64,000 nucleotides of DNA from Gossypium raimondii (GCF_025698545.1 NC_068575.1:59777980-59841979); one strand, 5' to 3'. Shown: positions 26,231 through 38,372, counted from the stretch's first letter. Translations and numbers: made by a program. The notes: a model not told the origin generated them from the sequence alone.

Positions 26231-26741
26231 TAGAGGTGCTCATAAGCTAGGTCAGGTTCAGACCGGGCCAACAAAAAAGTAAGCCCATTTGCTAGACTCG
26301 GGCCCGGTTCGGCCCAAAAAATGAGCTTAAATTTTTATCAAAGCTTAACCAGGATTAAAATGCTAAAATTCGGGTCTAGCTCGACCCGGGCGTATTAATT
26401 TTGATATTATTTTTATATAATTTTTAAATATATATAATACATCAAAAATACTAAAAACATTAGAATAAATATTTCCCAACAAATTAAAAATAAATTTTAA
26501 AAAATATGTATATTTAAATAACACTAAGATAGATGCAACTTAACAAGCAAATGCCTCTTATCTTTTTTGTCCTTTTGTGAATTCGGACCGGGCCCAAACA
26601 AAAAATGTCTTACCTGAGGCCTAGCTTGCTTTTTAAACGAACATTATTTTTTTTGCCCAAGCCCATTTTTTTGGCTTATATTTTTACTAAAATCTTCTTA
26701 CTTTTCAAACAAACCTTCGAGTTGGGCTATTAGCATGTCTA
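26231..26741. mobile_element. hAT MITE, copy A (511 bp)
   Basis: It begins TAGAGGTGCTCATAAGC and ends TTAGCATGTCTA, flanked by a perfect 8-bp duplication TGTTCCAT (26223-26230 and 26742-26749), diagnostic of hAT-type insertion. The ends are rich in GGGCCC/CGGGCC words, and the interior is AT-rich without coding capacity. It belongs to the same general group as the elements at 30122, 34340 and 44410. Confidence 0.88.
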
Positions 26742-26749
26742 TGTTCCAT

Positions 26750-28271
26750 TAAGTTATAATATTTTAAACAAATGAAACAGAATGTATTCAGAAATGGCGG
26801 AAAGAAAAACTAAAAAGACCTAACAACAATGGTAATAGTCGATGCTGGGTTGTAAGGCGGAGAAAGAATAATATTGTAATTCAGAGTAAGGCCAAACAAA
26901 GAGATAATCTTTAGATATTTTTAAAGAAAGTTTAGAAGTCATAAGTTTCACAAAAATATTAATATATTTTTACTAAGAAAGAGCTTAAATTGTTGGCAAT
27001 GGTGAATTGTGGAAAAGAGTTGATTATAATTCTAAAAGGAAAGGAGAAAACTCAATATTATAGAAAAGATTAAAGAAAAATATTTGAAGTATCTCTATAT
27101 TTATCCACCAAATTAAGTTTTTGGATAACCGAAAATACTACAATATTCTAAGATTATCTCCACTTCTTCTACTTTAGTAAAATAGTAGTGTCCGAAATAT
27201 CTTTTGTGGAACATTTCTTGAATAACATTTTGCTTGGGATAATTTTATTTTACTGCAAGTTGTTTTGTTTTTCACGAGCTTATTTTGAATAATAACTATT
27301 GTTGAAAAATAATTGTTCTAAATCAAAGTTATTTTGAACATAATTGTTCTTAAAGAACAAGAACTTTTCTAAAGAAGAGTTGACTCGAACAATATTTATT
27401 TTCAACAAAATTGTTTTCAAATGACAATTATTCGGATGACAATTGTCTTAAATTGTTCTTAGCTATTCTCAAACTATGATTATTCTAAACAACAGCTACT
27501 AGTTATCCTAAAATAGATATTAAAAATAGTGGAAGAGATATTAAAAGTCAAAACTAAATATATCTCATGTGTAATTTATACACATTTAACGACACTTGTT
27601 TAGAATTCTAAATTATGGCCTATTGGTTAAGTATTCACTATTTTCATGCATAATCTGATATATTGTTGTGTTTACATAATTATATCTTCGGATTAAAAAT
27701 CATGACATTGGTGATTATTTTGGATTACTCTTATAATTTTGTGTTAATAATTTCTCTAAATTGACATTGAAGATAATCCTATGTGATGATTGTTACAGCT
27801 CTACAGATTAACAATATCTGTTTCATTGATGTATAGCTTACTTACAGGGGGTCAATTTTTTTAATAATCTATTGTTGGTAAAATAATCAAGATGTGAGGG
27901 TAAAACCCACACCATATCTTAAACTAAACAAATCATCAGATAATTGTCATCATCGGGCATAAGCACCAAGGATAAAGGGCAAACGAAAATGCACTTCCAT
28001 ATAAGACAAATAGCTAGAGATAAATGAACTCAGTTCCATGGGCATTGGCGACAGTTGCCAGGAGAAAAAAAAGGTTACATAGTGAACTAATTGTCAGTTC
28101 CCAGAATTTATGTCCAATCGCCAGCTCTCACTCTTCACTCAAATCCATTCATGCTACAAATTGCTTTTATGGTTTGCTAGGACCTAACTATCGGAGGTCC
28201 AAATTTGCCATATAGAAAAAGGAACACAATGAAAACAGTTCCTAATGTTGTTGGTTAGCAGCTTGGCATTG
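26750..28271. other. Intergenic, no gene recognised
   Basis: AT-rich. 27240-27510 contains many imperfect copies of ttgttct/attattc phrases (gaacaattgttc-like words), which looks like a decayed simple repeat. Otherwise nothing supported. Confidence 0.5.
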
Positions 28272-28893
28272 TCAAAAGAGATGCCACAGCTGCCGCATTG
28301 CAGCCAAAATGGTGATGGCTCCACCGATAAAAGCTAAGGTACGGTTACCTCCAGTTCCACCATTTGGGGATACCATCATTGGGAGATTGTATCCATCAAC
28401 AAGGCTAACATCATAGAAATCCACTTCCCCAGCACCATTTAATGTAAACTCTGCAAGAGTGGCAGGAGGGCTAGCACCGCTACTTGAACATTCTAGTGTA
28501 GATGAGCCGCAGTCTCCAGTGAGGCAAGAAAATTTGCCAGAAGAGTCCTCGGTGCAAAGAGTTTGACACCATAAGCGACCTGACCAAGATGTTGGAACCG
28601 AGACGGATGTTGATTCGCCTCGTCTAAGAATGAAACCTGTTGGAGAACTCTGTGTTGTTCCAGCACCTGACAGAACCCCTGGCCAAACTGTGTATCTGCA
28701 TTTGTTTACCATTGTGAACACTGATGAATGAGATTGAGAACCTGTAAAACAAGAACATGATTTTAAACCAATACGAACAAAGCAAAGAAAAACTAAAAAC
28801 GACAACGAAATATCAATTGGCAAAAGAATTGAGACTTAAGAACAGTTGAAGGAAGAACATAGCCAACACAATGGAAAGCTGATGAGTAGTCAT
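28272..28893 (-). CDS. Truncated thaumatin-like protein with hydrophobic C-tail
   Basis: The best reading has exon 28893-28836 (signal peptide MTTHQLSIVLAMFFLQLFL), a 94-nt intron and exon 28741-28272, about 175 aa. The first donor (TTAA|GTCTCA) is weak, so the exon 1 junction is tentative. Exon 2 shows the N-terminal half of a thaumatin domain: FTMVNKCRYTVWPGVL, SWSGRLWCQTLC, FSCLTGDCGSSTLEC and FYDVSLVDGYNLPM. After NGGTGG the second half (about 100 residues with ten cysteines) is missing. The frame runs straight into LAFIGGAITILAAMRQLWHL, a hydrophobic tail like a GPI signal. Only 6 of 16 cysteines remain. It is either a decaying pseudogene after an internal deletion or a short TLP. The nearby full-length TLP on the same strand is the likely relative. 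Confidence 0.72.
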
Positions 28894-30113
28894 TGAATAA
28901 GGAGGGAATGAAAGAAGTGAGCTTCAAAGAAGGCTGTGAACAATCAAATTTAGAAGCACTTGGTAGGAAAATATTTAGATGAGGAATATGTGTCTATGTG
29001 TATAAGTATTTATAACCTAAAAAAGATTAGAATTGATGTGGGAACCATGTGATGTGTTATAGAATAGGAAAGGGTTGTGGGGACAGCCAGACAGGGCAAA
29101 CTGGCAAAGAGGCAAATGTTCATTGTCATCCCAAATGTAGCTCTAGTATTTTCAACTAATAGGTATGACCTTTTTCTGCATATTTGTAATACTAATAGAG
29201 CGAAAGAAAGAAGACAAGGGCAATATATAAAGAACATAAAGGGATACCTGCAAAAATATGATGATGAGGCCATACGAGAAACAAACAAAAACCAGCTGAA
29301 CTTGCTATGGCTTATAGACTTGATTAATTTGCAATTTTGCATCTTAATGTGAAAAGGGCAATTTTGCATTTTAATCACAATGCCTTCATCATTTTTCTTT
29401 GAGTCCTCCACAACTTTAGCAGGTAACCTGGGCTCTGACAGAGACCATTCTCCTTCCATTGGAAACATCTCTATAGTAAACAGACAGGAACCTGAAAAAC
29501 AAAAGAAGCAGCTGATGAACTTCCAATATGTACATCACAAAAGAGATAGAAACAACATTACTACTATATCATGAGTCAATGTGTAAATGTGGTTTTGATT
29601 TTGATTTTCACCAAAAATAAAATGTTCATTGTTCAGCTTTTGGTGTGGGGGCTTCATGTGTTGCAACTTATTTTTGGGATTTATTGATTTTGATTTTCAC
29701 ATAGTCTTAATAAATTATATATAAATATATTTCAAATATGTCTATATAAATATATTTATTTTTGAAGAAAAATATATTTATGATAATTATTTGATAGATT
29801 GAGGTAGAATTTTGTTTTAACTCTACAATCGGAGTTATAGAGATAAAAATTCAACCGTCAATATATCAAATAATTATCTATATATTATATGTAAATATAA
29901 ATTTTAAAATTATTAATTAATTTCAGTAACTTAATTTAATAATTATGTTTTAAATTTAAATGTATTTTTAAAATGTTTAATGTGAAAAAAAATTATCTTT
30001 AAAATATCAAAATTTTGTACTAATTGATATGAGCTGGCATACACAATAAAAGATAGTATTGATTAAAACAAGTCGAAACATATCAAACCCTCACTAGAAT
30101 AAAGCCTAAGTTA
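28894..30113. other. Intergenic, upstream of the truncated thaumatin-like gene
   Basis: The minus-strand TATA-like motif ggttataaatacttatacac lies at about 28998-29017, roughly 110 bp above the proposed ATG and plausibly its core promoter. Open frames at 29010-29574 on both strands are not recognisable. The distal part is AT-rich. Confidence 0.4.
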
Positions 30114-30121
30114 CTTAGTAC

Positions 30122-30700
30122 TAGAGGTATTCATAGGTCGGGTCGGGTCCAACCAAAACTTTAGGGTTGTTTGCTAGGCTTAACTCGACCAAAAAATGGG
30201 TTTAAAATTTTATAGAAGCTCGACCCGGGTAAAAAATACTAAAACTTGAACTTGGCCTGACTCGTCTGTATTAATTTTTTTATATAATTTTTAAAATATA
30301 TATATAACACATCAAAAATACTAAAAACATTAAAACAAATATTTTTCAACAACTTGGAAACAAATTAAAAGAACTATGTATGCTTAAATAATATTAACAT
30401 AAGTGCAACTTAAATTATTATGTATGCCTCTAAAATAGTAAAAAAATTAAAAATAAAACAATAGTTGTAGAATATTCGAATAATAACAATAAAATAGTAG
30501 CAACATAATAGTGAAATGATAACAAAATAGTGAAAAAAAATAAAAAAAATTAGTAAAAAAAGACAGCAAAAAAATTCTTTTTAGCAAATTCGAGTTGTGC
30601 CGAGTTCGAGTAAAAAAGCTTTACTCGAAGCCCGATTTCTTTTCTAAATGGGTTTTGTTTTTTTTTTCCAAATCCATGACGCGGCACATGGAGAGTTGTA
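30122..30700. mobile_element. hAT MITE, copy B (579 bp)
   Basis: It begins TAGAGGTATTCATAGGTCGG, ends GGAGAGTTGTA, and is flanked by the perfect 8-bp duplication CTTAGTAC (30114-30121 and 30701-30708). The left subterminal region aligns with copy A (cgggtc...ccaaaa, then aaatttta...gctcgacccggg, then cacatcaaaaatactaaaaa). The right end is less palindromic than in other copies. It has no coding capacity. Confidence 0.85.
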
Positions 30701-30708
30701 CTTAGTAC

Positions 30709-31120
30709 CGACTGATGACCGAAACTGTAGGTACTGGCAAGTACGGTACCGAGTATTATGGCCGACAGTCCTTACATCTAGTGTCTTGTTATTTTCACCT
30801 ACCACTTGTATAAACTTTAATTCATTAATAATTCTTGTAATATAGATTCTGGCAGGTCTGTGTATCTGACATGTTCTTTTATATTATGTCATCTTCTGGG
30901 TATTATTTATTCATGTATTTATTTTAGTCCCGTTGGTTTCATATATAATAATGGTTGATATAAAATTAACGGATCTTCGTTCAAAAGCTCCATGTAAGCA
31001 ATGGTATTTTGTCCATATGTAAGAACTGCAGGAATGGAATCTGATTCTTAGCTTGCAACGCAATCATCCATATAGGAAATATCACCAAACCAAAGTGCTC
31101 CACATGATGTAAGTAAGATA
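30709..31120. other. Intergenic, no gene recognised
   Basis: About 410 bp between two MITEs. It has mixed composition with no open frame of interest. Confidence 0.5.
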
Positions 31121-31269
31121 GGGTGGGTTTGGATGGGCGATTGGGTGTGGTGCGGTGCGTTTAGCTTACTTTTTGTCTCACGCTACAGTATTACTACAGT
31201 ATCTAATCTCACAACTATCTCTGTTTGTACACTAATCGCAGGTAAACGCACCGCCCATCCAAACTCACC
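31121..31269. mobile_element. Small TIR MITE (149 bp), copy 1
   Basis: The left end GGGTGGGTTTGGATGGGCGA pairs with the right end, whose reverse complement is GGTGAGTTTGGATGGGCGGT. The interior has ttttgtctcacgctacagta. It is flanked by TA on both sides, which may be the target duplication. A related element lies at about 42774-42921. It has no coding capacity. The superfamily is uncertain: PIF/Harbinger-like ends but only TA flanks. Confidence 0.75.
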
Positions 31270-31755
31270 TATAGTAAAAAGTAGCAAATTTAGAGGGTAC
31301 AAGGTAGGCTATATCAATAATATTCGAATTGGTTACCAACCTAGTGATGTGAATGGACAGTAGCATGCGAATCTCACAATTGAAAGTGAAGTACGTTGCA
31401 TTGAGACAAAGAATCTTGCAAATGTACCTTCGGCATGAAATGTCATCACACCATAAACTGATGTTTCAGCAGAAACAAAAGGCTAACTTTGCATTTCCCA
31501 ACATTGCATACAGGAAAAGCAATAATACAGGAAATTTAATTTCTAGTTTATAAACGAACAGACAGCTGGGATTCCTAGGGCAATTGGTGAGTACACAGAA
31601 CAGAAAAAAAAGCAGCAACTCTGCAAATGGCTGACAATACTACTTAGCATGCATTATGGAAGACTTCTAACTGTATGTACACTCCAATTTAGAATTATGA
31701 ACTCAATGATGGGGTACTGTATAAAGAGAGAAATTACAAAGGGAAAGTGATTGGA
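31270..31755. other. Intergenic, 3' flank of the ARO gene
   Basis: About 490 bp downstream of the armadillo gene stop. It presumably contains its 3' UTR. No other gene recognised. Confidence 0.5.
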
Positions 31756-33714
31756 TCAATGAAATCCGGTTGACCCTCTAGACTGATACAGCTCCAATCT
31801 ACTTTTGGCCTCTTGTAAGAGTTTGCCAGTTGCATTCTGGGTCATGTTGGATTGCCTGGATGCCCATTCGAGCACGGTAAGAACCTTGGCTTCAGCAAGT
31901 TCCTCGCTGTCAGGTACATGGTGGGAAATGTAGCATAGGAGAAGTAATGCTGGAAGTTGAACAATATGTTCCCCGAAATACACAAGCTGAATCAAATGCT
32001 TTGCACCTCCTGCATTAATGATTGCCTTGGAGTGATCAAGGTGTAGATAGTTGTCCGTGCAAGCAAACTTGGCAAGTGCAATTGCAGCCTCCTTGGAAAC
32101 TTCGGCTTCCCTTTCGTCAAGAAGTTTGACCAAAGGGGCAATCATCCTTGTTTCCGTAGCTCTAAACGTCCTAGCCAAATTTCCGATAGCCTTGATACAA
32201 GGAATCAGCAGTTCTGAATCAGCCTGCTCGGTGATCTTCAACAGCTGGTCCACGATGAGCTTACAAGCATGAGAGTTGGGCTTGAAAGCAGACCTTCTCA
32301 AATCAGGATCCTGCTCTGCCACAGCTGTAATCTCCATCAATGCCATAGCTGAATTAAACCGCACTTCTTCAGTTCCTTTTTCAAGCAAAACCGCGAAACA
32401 TAGCAATGCTCTGGACTCAGTTATACTCTTGCAGATAAGCGAATTCTCCTTAGCAAGATGCCATAAGGCTCTAGCTGCCATTGCTTTCATATAAGACTTG
32501 GTTGCAGGATCTTCCGATTCCCTTCCCTTAGTACTCGCCCCTGTAATCAAACCATTCTGGTGATACTGATAACTAAGCTGGTGAGCTTGCTTGGCAATGA
32601 CATTGCCCTGACTATTACTCCTAACATGGTTATTACTAGGCTTTTGTGGCAATTTCGCCCCTCCTTGCATTGCCATAGTATTTCTAACCACATGATGCAT
32701 CTGATTCGGCTCTCGGTTCCCCATTGGATGCGGAATTTGAGTCTGATGATCTTCCTCAACAACAATTTTCACATTCGAATTATTATTACTACTCGCCATA
32801 ACCACTGCGTGGATGGATGAAGCCTTGTTACTAGCAATTGCATATTTGCTATGTTCTTCAATCGTTTCAAACGCCAAATGACTAACGAGTAATCGGATGA
32901 CATTGTTCTGGGCAAACAAATCTTGACATTTGGGGTAATTAGCAGCCAACTCAGACACTGCCCACGCACTCACGGCTTGAACTTTCATTGGACCTTCTTT
33001 GAGGATTTTAGCAAACACCGTGCAAACGCCAGCGTGGATCATGTGCTCGACGCTTTCGGGGTCCCGGCCGAGAAGCCCAATTGCTTTGGCGGCGTTTTCT
33101 TGACCTTCGACTTTCCCTTCTTTGACCAATTTCAATAACGGCCCAACCCCTCCTTCTTCTATAATCAGTTGCCCGTATCGATCATTATCGCTGGCTAGCG
33201 AAACAAGCGAGGCAGCCGCTTCGGACCGATTTTCAAGCGAACCGTTGTAAAGAATCGCAATCTGTTCCCAAATTAGGTGTAAAATAGGCTCGTTAGCAGC
33301 GATCGGAGGAAGGCCTAAGTACTCATCGTCCCGATCGTCAGCTGAAGCTGACACACGGAGGAGCCAGGACACATCGCCGATAGAGTTCTCGAGCTGAGAA
33401 GACATTTTACGGAAGGCGGCAGCAGGGTTGATTGTGAACACGCGCTTCATAATGCCGTTGGCGCGGCATTTGAGGACCAAAGAGAGGGCTTTGTCGAGGA
33501 CTTGTTCAGTATCGTCGATTATGCGGCGCGTGGGACGAACGTAAAGGTCGGAACTCGCACGCGCCGCTTGTCGGAGCAAGCCAGCAAGTTTCTCTGTCTT
33601 GGACTTAAGCTCCGCACACTCTTGCTTAAACGAACTCGCTTCATCCGCCGCTTTCGTTACTTGGTCCGCTAACTGAATCGGCTTCGCCAAGATTTGTTTC
33701 ACAATATCCGCCAT
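31756..33714 (-). CDS. ARO: ARMADILLO REPEAT ONLY (ARO) family protein
   Basis: Plant-specific armadillo protein. In Arabidopsis, ARO1-4 work in polarised tip growth of pollen tubes and root hairs and in cell division, acting with ROP GTPase regulators at the plasma membrane. Intronless, as in Arabidopsis. The family N-terminus is MADIVKQILAKPIQLADQVT. The frame is open four codons further (ATG 33726, MVVV), but ATG 33714 matches the family start and gives 652 aa. By numbering from 33726, 1-130 is the helical N-terminal region (KQECAELKSKTEKLAGLLRQ). ARM repeats run at about 145-290 (EEGGVGPLLKLVKEGKVEGQ, AVSAWAVSELA), and a low-complexity S/N/H/Q linker at about 300-405. A second ARM block runs at about 420-640 (NSAMALMEITAVAEQ, AAIALAKFACTDNYLHLDHS). 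No breaks are seen. The 5' leader at 33730-34030 is pyrimidine-rich on the sense strand. Confidence 0.96.
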   Translation of the reverse strand: MADIVKQILAKPIQLADQVTKAADEASSFKQECAELKSKTEKLAGLLRQAARASSDLYVRPTRRIIDDTEQVLDKALSLVLKCRANGIMKRVFTINPAAAFRKMSSQLENSIGDVSWLLRVSASADDRDDEYLGLPPIAANEPILHLIWEQIAILYNGSLENRSEAAASLVSLASDNDRYGQLIIEEGGVGPLLKLVKEGKVEGQENAAKAIGLLGRDPESVEHMIHAGVCTVFAKILKEGPMKVQAVSAWAVSELAANYPKCQDLFAQNNVIRLLVSHLAFETIEEHSKYAIASNKASSIHAVVMASSNNNSNVKIVVEEDHQTQIPHPMGNREPNQMHHVVRNTMAMQGGAKLPQKPSNNHVRSNSQGNVIAKQAHQLSYQYHQNGLITGASTKGRESEDPATKSYMKAMAARALWHLAKENSLICKSITESRALLCFAVLLEKGTEEVRFNSAMALMEITAVAEQDPDLRRSAFKPNSHACKLIVDQLLKITEQADSELLIPCIKAIGNLARTFRATETRMIAPLVKLLDEREAEVSKEAAIALAKFACTDNYLHLDHSKAIINAGGAKHLIQLVYFGEHIVQLPALLLLCYISHHVPDSEELAEAKVLTVLEWASRQSNMTQNATGKLLQEAKSRLELYQSRGSTGFH

Positions 33715-33726
33715 CACAACAACCAA

Positions 33727-34330
33727 AAAAGTAAATAAAATTGATCGGACCAGAAAACAAATAAATCAAGCTGAAAACAAGACAAAGCAAAAGGGCAGAT
33801 CTTTGTCGGGTTTTGGTTCTTAAGATTCTAGCAAAAGGCTTGATAAGTGGAGAAAATGGAGGGAAGAAGTGGAGTATTTGAAAGTGTTGGATTCAGCGAC
33901 GTTTTGCGGCCTAAATTGCTGTTTTTCAGGGCAACAAAAATTTTGGGTGTTTTTTGACTCAGTTTGTGCACGCGTTAAAAAGGAAAAGGAGATTGATGAA
34001 GATGAAGAAGAAGCATTCATGGTGAACGAGTTTTACAAGGTCAAACGCGTTTTTCATTCTCTGGGGGGAGAGCTTTAGTGTTCAGAACAACGAAAACTAG
34101 CAATTTATTATTATAACAATTATGAAGTCTTGCTGTCATTTTTTACTTTTCTTTAATATATATTAAATTCCAAATTCATTTTCATTTATTATATTATTTT
34201 TAATTACTACTTTTCAAATAAAAATAAATTAACCTAACACCAACCCAATTAATAAATACCTTTAAAACAACTTATTAACAGGTAACAACTCAGTTAAAAA
34301 ATGCCTTAACAACCTTTGTTAACAAAATAC
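33727..34330. other. Promoter and leader region of the ARO gene
   Basis: Upstream of the ARO start on the minus strand. The transcribed strand complement shows a CT-rich tract (cttcttcttcatcttcatc, near 33990-34016) usual for plant 5' leaders. Small open frames here on both strands are not genes. Confidence 0.45.
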
Positions 34331-34339
34331 CAATAAAAA

Positions 34340-34885
34340 GTATTTATGGGTCATGAGTCGGGTCAATATTAATTTTTAAGCTTGTTTTTTAGGATTGGGC
34401 TCGACCCGTACTGAAAAAATTGGTTTGAAATTCTGCCTAAGTCTAACCCAAGTAAAAAATGCTAAACCCAAATCTGATTTGGCCCGCCTGTATTAAATTT
34501 TTGTATTATTCTTTTTATATAAAAATAAATTTTAAAATATAATACATTAAATACACTAAAAATATTAAAATAAATGTTTCCCTACAATTTGGAAATACAT
34601 TAAAAAAGTTTTTGTACTTAAATAACACAGTTGTAACTTAACAAGTAAATGCTTCTAAAATAGTAATCAAATTAACAATAAATCAATAGTTATACAATAT
34701 CTAAACAATAACAACAAAATAGTAGTAATATAATAACGAGATGGCAGCAAAAAAGAAAGTATAAGTTGATTCGGGCCAGGGCCAAAAAAATTCTACTCAA
34801 AACCTGATTTGTTTAGAAAATGGATCTTATTTTTTTGTCTAAACCCATTTTTCAAGCCTTCTTATTTGTCTAAAATCTTTCAATT
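34340..34885. mobile_element. Decayed hAT MITE, copy C
   Basis: The left region tatttatgggtcatgagtcg, then ggctcgacccgtactgaaaa, and the interior atacattaaatacactaaaa, then aatgtttccctacaatttgg, follow copies A and B in order. The right part has ggccagggccaaaaaaattc and cccatttttcaagcc. The ends are eroded and no target duplication was fixed, so it is older than A and B or truncated. Boundaries are approximate. Confidence 0.6.
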
Positions 34886-35696
34886 TTTATACGAAAGACT
34901 TAACCATTAATGAGGCCTAGCTGAAAGTTGTTAAATGAAATTCATGCTCCAGCCATTTTCACTGAAATTGGACTCTAGTGGTTTGAAATCGAAACTCCAG
35001 CTACCGATTTCGCATACTTTCCTAAATAACTATACAATCCATACACTTTTACAAAACATTTTTTTTTTTAACTCATACACGTGAAGAAAAAAAAAAACTG
35101 TTGCTTTCGTTCAAAAAGTTTTAATTAATATTCAAATCGGAGAAGATGATTGATGGAAGAAAAATCAAAGTTTTAAAGAAAAGTAAACCCTAATATTTTT
35201 TAAAATGAATAGAAATAAAGTGGTTTTAAAAATAAAAATAATTTTCGGTTTCATTTTATTGGAAAATGAAAGATAAACGCATTTAATTAAAAATTTTGAA
35301 AATGATTTTAAAGAATAAAAATGGAAATACGTACAAATTAAAAATAATGAAATTTTGTTTTAACTAAAAGTAAAAATAATGAAAACAAGAATTTTAATTT
35401 AAAATAATTGGTACCTATTCAAACTCATATAAAAATAAAATATTTTTATCAACAGTTTTTGAATATTAAATCTCATACATTGCTTTAATTTTATATAAAT
35501 GTAAAGATATTTTATTTTATTTCTTAGGTCTCAAAAGTTCATGATTTCATTATTAAAAATAAACTTTTATTTTTATTTATTATTTTTTACTTTTTAAAAA
35601 ATAAAACTGATTTTGGATATTGTTTGGTTTCTTTTTTATTTTCAGAATAATAGTTTTCATTTTCAATTTTTCAAAATTAGAAAAATAATTATAATG

Positions 35697-36168
35697 AACT
35701 TTTTTGCCCTTCAAATGGATAAAAAATTATTTTAGCCCTTAATTTAATTTTTCGCTTCTTTCAGCTCTTGAACTTGTATTTTTTGCAAATCACCCCAAAA
35801 TTGAAGGAAAAGTTAATGTTTGCTAACTTTACTACGTGGCATACACCTGGATTGCCACGTAGATGGCAGGTCAACATTTAATTATTTTTTAAATATTAAA
35901 AAAATTATAATTTTAATGATTTTTAATTTTTAAAATTAGTTTTTATAACTTTTTAAAAAATTTTAAATATTAAAAAATTAATTAAATCTTGATGTATCAT
36001 CCACATGGTGATTCACATATATGCAACGTCAATAAAGTTAAAACGTTAATTTTTCCATTCATTTTGGGGTGATTTGATAATAAAAACTTAAACTTAAAGA
36101 CAAAAAAAATTAAATGGGTGAACAAAATAATTTTTTTTATAAAATTGGAAGATCAAATAAGTTATTAT
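35697..36168. repeat. Fold-back (long-TIR) element, about 470 bp
   Basis: The left arm (aacttttttgcccttcaaat, ttattttagcccttaattta, tttgcaaatcacccca) pairs imperfectly with the reverse complement of the right arm (aacttatttgatcttccaat, ttattttgttcacccattta, ttatcaaatcacccca). Inner words tgccacgtag and cacatggtgattc add further pairing. Arms are roughly 110 bp. Long TIRs without coding DNA suggest a non-autonomous Mutator-type element. No target duplication was fixed. Confidence 0.55.
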
Positions 36169-37343
36169 GTCAAAAATATATTTTGCTTTTAAAAGGGTTG
36201 AACCAGTACCATTTTTTAAAATTAAAACTTTTATTCATTTTTAATAATTTTCTATGTGAATACATATTAACTTTTTTGTTTTATTTTTATTCAAGTATAT
36301 AAAATTAACTTTAAGACAACTTCAAATTTTTCTTTATTTCTTTGTTTTATATTTTTAATCATTTTTCATTAATATCTTTTACATAATGTAAATTATATAA
36401 TTTTAAATAAAATAATTTTACAAATTCATCTAAGGTAAATATATGGTTGAACTAAATATAAGTTTAAAGCGCTTAATTTTACTTAAAATAAAATATAATT
36501 CCATGATATCTCAACATAATTATAAAACAATTAAATTTTTATTATTTTATAATTAAAACAAAGGAAATGAATAAATTAAATAAAAATATGATAAATAAAT
36601 AAGGATAGAATTACTATTGATTTAAAAATCAATTATGTATTCAATAAAAAAGGGATTTTGTTATGTATTATTGATTGATAAAATCACCCTTAAGTAAAAC
36701 ACGATAATATGTCAACTGTTTGAAATAAAATCATATCTATTGATATTCATTAGTTGAAACGAAACACAAGTAGATATAATGATTTATGCCGTGAGATCGA
36801 ATAACAAAAATTATTCGTTATCGATGTGTATGACAATAATTTATTTCTTGACATACGTTAAGAAAATCTTATAGTCAATCACAAAGCATCACCTAATGTT
36901 TTTTATGTAAAAAATCTTTTATTAAATATATATACACATTTAAAAATATAAAAATATATAAAAATTCAAATATATATAATCTAGAAAAAACATATAAATT
37001 ATAAAACATGTATAAAAGTAAATTTTAAAAGGAATTAATTAAAATCAATAATATTATTAAAATATAAAAAATTGTAAAAGTTATAAAAATAATATAAAAA
37101 TTGTAAAAAAATTCAATCTCATTTAATTATTGCAATCTCCACTCACCAACCCTCAAAAAATCACTTTAGCTCATACTCTTTAATTAAAAAAGCTAGCTTT
37201 ATTCTTTTTAGAAAAACGTAAAAAGGTTGAAGAGTATGGGCCAAAATAAACATTATTGGAGGAGATAATTGATGAATGATTATTAGAGGAGATATCACAA
37301 AATGATCAATATTAGAGTCCCACACTCCCACATGGGGAAGCTA

Positions 37344-37530
37344 AAATAATATTTTACGATTTTAAATTAAATTATAATTTTATGATAATAAAATATAATT
37401 TCATTATTTTAATAGTTTATATTTTTATAAATTTTTAAGAATTAAATCAGATTTTTATAATTTTTAAAGAGTGTCAAAGTGCAATTTAATTTTTATTAAT
37501 TTAAAATTTTAAAAGAGGATCGGGGACTCC
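37344..37530. repeat. Dispersed AT-rich repeat, copy 2
   Basis: Carries aataaaatataatttcatta, then ttttaatagtttatattttt, then agaattaaatcagatttttataa-like and agtgcaatttaatttt blocks, in the same order as the copy at 18076. It ends near aggatcggggactcc. Family and true ends are unknown. Confidence 0.5.
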
Positions 37531-38372
37531 TACCAACTCCTTTAGCTACGCACTTTTCTGAGCATATTTGAACCTTACATCAATGTTTATGTCTTTTACT
37601 TTTGTAGCTAGTGGGATCCATTCTTAATTTCATATAAAATTCCTCCTCAACGGGAGATATTGTGACTCCAGTTGCTTCGGTTAGTATAGTTTCAATAATA
37701 AATCAATATAATTAATTTTTTCACACCAATTAAAATTTTAGTCTGTACAGATTATATTAAATTGTTTCGGTCAAAATATTATGTATCAATTTTTAATTTT
37801 TACCGCTACGATAATAAAAATAAAAACTTTTATTAAAATATTGAGTGTCAACAGGTGCATGAATATTTTATATTTAAAATTTATTTAATATAATTTATTT
37901 GATATTTATAAAATATTTTTTAAAAAATATTAATAAATTTAAAACGATACATTAAAACAGAATAATAGGCACACACCAATCTCAATTGAAAAATAGTGTA
38001 TATGTAAATATTCTCTTTCTCACCTAATTAATTTGCAAATTTTGTTGAAAAATTTAACTGTTTGTTTCAATAGTTGCATTTCCTGTTTGAATAGTATGAT
38101 TAAAGAAGTCAAAGTATACATCTTAGAGCAGTTAAAGGTATATCACAATTTCGACTTGTATAAAATTAATTTAAATTTTTGAATTTTACAAAATAATTTT
38201 AAATTTTTTTATATTAAACCAGTTGTGTTGAACATGTCTTTTTAACAAGAAAACTAGACTCAAAAAATTCCACTTTTTTTTTTGAGGTTTTTTTTTTGTG
38301 TTAGCAGTTTTGAAGGATAAAAACTCATCTTTATTTAAAATTTTTACTATATTTTAAAGGATAAATTGTTAA

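Larger units (their letters stand above)
34886..38360. other. Gene-poor, highly AT-rich region
   Basis: No gene recognised in about 3.5 kb. A fold-back element is called at 35697-36168 and a dispersed repeat copy at 37344-37530. Long A/T runs otherwise dominate. Confidence 0.55.
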
